Assembly: GCA_002315375.1 (NCBI GenBank) | Contig: DCHR01000048.1 | Span: 1-60,143 of the forward strand | From: Treponema sp. UBA1747 | Lineage (GTDB): Bacteria; Spirochaetota; Spirochaetia; Treponematales; Treponemataceae | Direction of reading: 5' to 3' | DNA: 60,143 bases | In this document: positions 58,170 through 60,143 of the stretch, one piece after another | Layout of the letters: the number at the start of each line of letters is the position of its first letter | How positions within the stretch are numbered: the first letter of the stretch is position 1 | Translations under genes and position numbers: made by a program | Notes under the pieces: generated by a model | Databases searched by the model: none | Told to the model about the DNA's origin: nothing | The model's input: the letters and a program-made list of their open reading frames with translations, nothing else

Positions 58170-59162
58170 ATGAAAATTTTGGAAAAAATCAGTGAATTCT
58201 TCGGTAAGTTTATGGCTATTATTGTGCTTGTGATTGCCGTGTTAGCCTTGTTTGTTCCTAAATCCTGTCTGTGGATTCAGACAAAATGGATTAATTACCT
58301 TCTGATGATTGTTATGTTCGGAATGGGACTTACCCTTAAACTGGAAGATTTTAAACTGGTTTTTACCCGTCCAAAAGATATTATTTGCGGATGCCTTGCA
58401 CAGTTTATCATTATGCCGGCTCTGGCTTTTTTCCTCAGTAAGATTTTCAACCTTGACCCGGCACTTATGGCAGGCGTAATTCTTGTGGGAACCTGTCCGG
58501 GTGGCACTTCAAGCAACGTTATTACTTACCTTTCAAAAGGCGATGTTGCCCTCTCGGTGGGAATGACTTCCGTAAATACATTGCTGGCTCCAATCCTTAC
58601 TCCGGCAATTACTTATCTTCTGCTCAGAACAACTGTAAATGTTGATGCAATGGCTATGTTCCTTTCTATTGTTAAAGTGGTAATTGTTCCTATTGGGCTC
58701 GGTTTTCTTATCAATAAATTCTTTGGTAAGTTTACTCAGAGAATCGTAAAAATCCTTCCAATGATTTCTGTAATTGCCATCTGTCTCATTGTTGCTGCAG
58801 TTGTAAGTCACAATTCTGCAAAAATCCTTTCAACCGGTGCAATCGTTTTTGTAATCGTTATTCTTCACAATCTTCTTGGCTACGGCTGCGGATTCGGATT
58901 AGGAAAACTCCTTCACCTTACTCCTGCAAAAACAAAAGCACTGTCTGTTGAAATCGGTATGCAGAACTCAGGACTTGCAACCAGTCTTGCAGGAACTGCA
59001 TTCCCTACTTTGGCAATGGCAACAGTTCCAGGCGCAATTTTTTCCGTATGGCATAATATTTCCGGAGCAATTCTTGCAAACATTTACAACAGATGGGCCG
59101 TGGAAGAAACTGAAACTCCTGAAGATGCCCCGGCTGAAGAAGATACAGTATCTCAAAATTAG
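58170..59162 (+). CDS. Bile acid:sodium symporter family (BASS) transporter
   Basis: 330 residues from the ATG at 58170 with GGAGG 5 bases upstream. Nine to ten membrane helices. The family marks are LVGTCPGGTSSNVITYLSKG, around residue 110, and SVEIGMQNSGLATSLA near 275, the crossing helices that bind sodium and substrate. Bacterial members carry organic anions such as pantoate or other carboxylates, so bile acid need not be the substrate. The C-terminus is a short acidic tail. Confidence 0.94.
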   Translation: MKILEKISEFFGKFMAIIVLVIAVLALFVPKSCLWIQTKWINYLLMIVMFGMGLTLKLEDFKLVFTRPKDIICGCLAQFIIMPALAFFLSKIFNLDPALMAGVILVGTCPGGTSSNVITYLSKGDVALSVGMTSVNTLLAPILTPAITYLLLRTTVNVDAMAMFLSIVKVVIVPIGLGFLINKFFGKFTQRIVKILPMISVIAICLIVAAVVSHNSAKILSTGAIVFVIVILHNLLGYGCGFGLGKLLHLTPAKTKALSVEIGMQNSGLATSLAGTAFPTLAMATVPGAIFSVWHNISGAILANIYNRWAVEETETPEDAPAEEDTVSQN

Positions 59163-59168
59163 GAACTA

Positions 59169-59552
59169 CTATTCTTTTCCTGCGAACAAATATTTTTCAA
59201 GATTCTGAATTTTACCGTCTACAACTTCCACCCCTTCCGTCCTGAGCATTGCTGCCTGAATTTCAGGACCACCCATGCCAAAGTTAGCACCCATTTTTCC
59301 AGCAGAATTAACTACCCGGTGGCAGGGAACGGGAGGAAAGTTTTCCGGAAACACATTTTTACTGTAATCATAATCAAAGCCTACTTTACTACCCAGTTCC
59401 CAGAACGGATATGGATTTTTATGCATTACGTTTCCCACAACCCGGGCCAAATGTCCATCCCCTGCCATGCGGGCAATCTGACCGTAAGTTGCAACTTTGC
59501 CTTCCGGAATCCGGCGTACCAAATCGTAGATTTTTAATTCTAATTCGGTCAT
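59169..59552 (-). CDS. Small alkyltransferase-like protein (MGMT/Ogt C-terminal domain)
   Basis: 127 residues from the ATG at 59552 (AAGGA upstream). It is only the DNA-binding domain of O6-alkylguanine transferases, with the helix-turn-helix KVATYGQIARMAG, the arginine-finger region (LARVVGNVMHKNPYPF) and PCHRVVNSAG with the acceptor C77. Alkyltransferase-like proteins that only flag damage have Trp instead of Cys, so a working cysteine points to real repair. The start overlaps the end of the phosphatase gene. Confidence 0.9.
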   Translation of the reverse strand: MTELELKIYDLVRRIPEGKVATYGQIARMAGDGHLARVVGNVMHKNPYPFWELGSKVGFDYDYSKNVFPENFPPVPCHRVVNSAGKMGANFGMGGPEIQAAMLRTEGVEVVDGKIQNLEKYLFAGKE

Positions 59553-59563
59553 TTTTATCCTTA

Positions 59564-60143
59564 CTAACTCACCCAAAGATTAAAATAATCAATCTCCACC
59601 TGACCATTTGGCTGAATTACAAATCTTGTTACACCGCCGGAATGTCCCATGAAAACTCGTTTTGGAATATCCTGGATTGTTCCGCCAATCAAAATCGACT
59701 GAAGCATTCCCAATGCACCGCCGTGAGAAACTATTAAAATACGTTCATCTTTGTTGGAACGGATTTCATCTGCAAATTTCTTAAGACGGGCGTAAAACTC
59801 TGTATCACATTCTGCATCAGGAAGTGATCTGAAATCAGGATTGTAAACTTTTGGTGGAGTTGCAGCATGATCCTTGTACCAGTCCCGGGGCTTGCCGTTT
59901 CCTTCTCCAAGATTAAACTCCCTTAGCAGTTCCGATTTAATCAGATTTTGTGACGGAATATTCAAAGCTTCGTTTATTCCTTCTGCAGTCTGTGCGGCAC
60001 GAGGCAAATCTGAATAATACATTTTAAAACTGTACTGACAGCCTTCATATTGTTTGAGCCATTTTCCAATATTGCGGGCCTGTTCTTTGCCTTTTTCTGT
60101 AAGATTCCAGTTACTCTTGCCACCCATATGTCCGTTTACATGA
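59564..60143 (-). CDS. Histidine phosphatase (phosphoglycerate-mutase-like), truncated at the window edge
   Basis: The visible part is at least 192 residues long and open to the right edge of the window, so the N-terminus with the expected RHG motif is outside. An in-frame ATG at 60127 is probably internal, since the frame upstream reads HVNGH, which continues the typical pattern. GGKSNWNLTEKGKEQARNIG, YYSDLPRAAQTAE and VSHGGALGMLQSIL (second catalytic His) identify the family. It may be coupled to the downstream alkyltransferase gene, whose ATG lies 12 bases past its stop. Confidence 0.9.
   Translation of the reverse strand, partial: HVNGHMGGKSNWNLTEKGKEQARNIGKWLKQYEGCQYSFKMYYSDLPRAAQTAEGINEALNIPSQNLIKSELLREFNLGEGNGKPRDWYKDHAATPPKVYNPDFRSLPDAECDTEFYARLKKFADEIRSNKDERILIVSHGGALGMLQSILIGGTIQDIPKRVFMGHSGGVTRFVIQPNGQVEIDYFNLWVS

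Overview
The window reads as a chromosome segment of a spirochaete, most likely a gut or rumen type Treponema. This rests on the FliK-like/FlhB-like/YraN gene order next to a ribosomal-type tail, an EarP plus arginine-type EF-P pair, long GMP synthase, many short lipobox proteins, moderate G+C with A-rich coding, and intergenic GC-rich repeats. No tRNA, rRNA, CRISPR array or insertion sequence was recognised. All family assignments come from reading motifs; no database search was run.

Layout. 1-5 kb: end of a probable rplS, then a tightly coupled run of a FliK-like protein, an orphan FlhB C-terminal domain, a small acidic protein, YraN, a FlgM-like peptide, a zinc-finger protein, EarP and its target EF-P. 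5-9 kb: a small zinc-ribbon membrane protein, a strongly expressed-looking solute-binding protein and a GH16 glucanase lipoprotein. 9-12.4 kb (minus): rex, serC, serA, with a Rex-type operator upstream of rex. 12.4-12.7 kb: a gene-free array of stem-loops that share one loop sequence. 12.7-28 kb: a diguanylate cyclase with a LacI-type sugar sensor, lytic transglycosylase, pgi, YggT, RecG, an SDR, a macro-domain/vWA pair, purE-purM and MutS2. 28-34.5 kb (minus): a lipoprotein, long GuaA with a duplicated 3' end, and an mlaE-mlaF-mlaD-TPR lipoprotein operon. 34.6-48.7 kb: a chemotaxis receptor, DnaE, two envelope proteins, a PTS IIA protein, a radical SAM enzyme and MalQ.

48.7-60.1 kb is different in character: six GNAT acetyltransferases (one fused to a methyltransferase), a broken metallopeptidase, MFS and bile-acid-type transporters, DUF1232, an XRE/zinc protein, a Phd-VapC toxin-antitoxin pair, a beta-lactamase-fold hydrolase, Nudix, an alkyltransferase and a histidine phosphatase. 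It looks like an accessory, turnover-prone region.

Cross-cutting signals: at least 11 genes on both strands have a sigma-70 type -10 hexamer only 6-9 bases before the start codon and no Shine-Dalgarno, which predicts frequent leaderless transcripts (two further genes fit less cleanly). Several intergenic spaces carry GC-rich or palindromic dispersed repeats. Carbohydrate metabolism ties together the GH16 enzyme, binding protein, MalQ, Pgi, PTS IIA and the sugar-sensor cyclase; Rex may tie serine synthesis to the NADH/NAD ratio.
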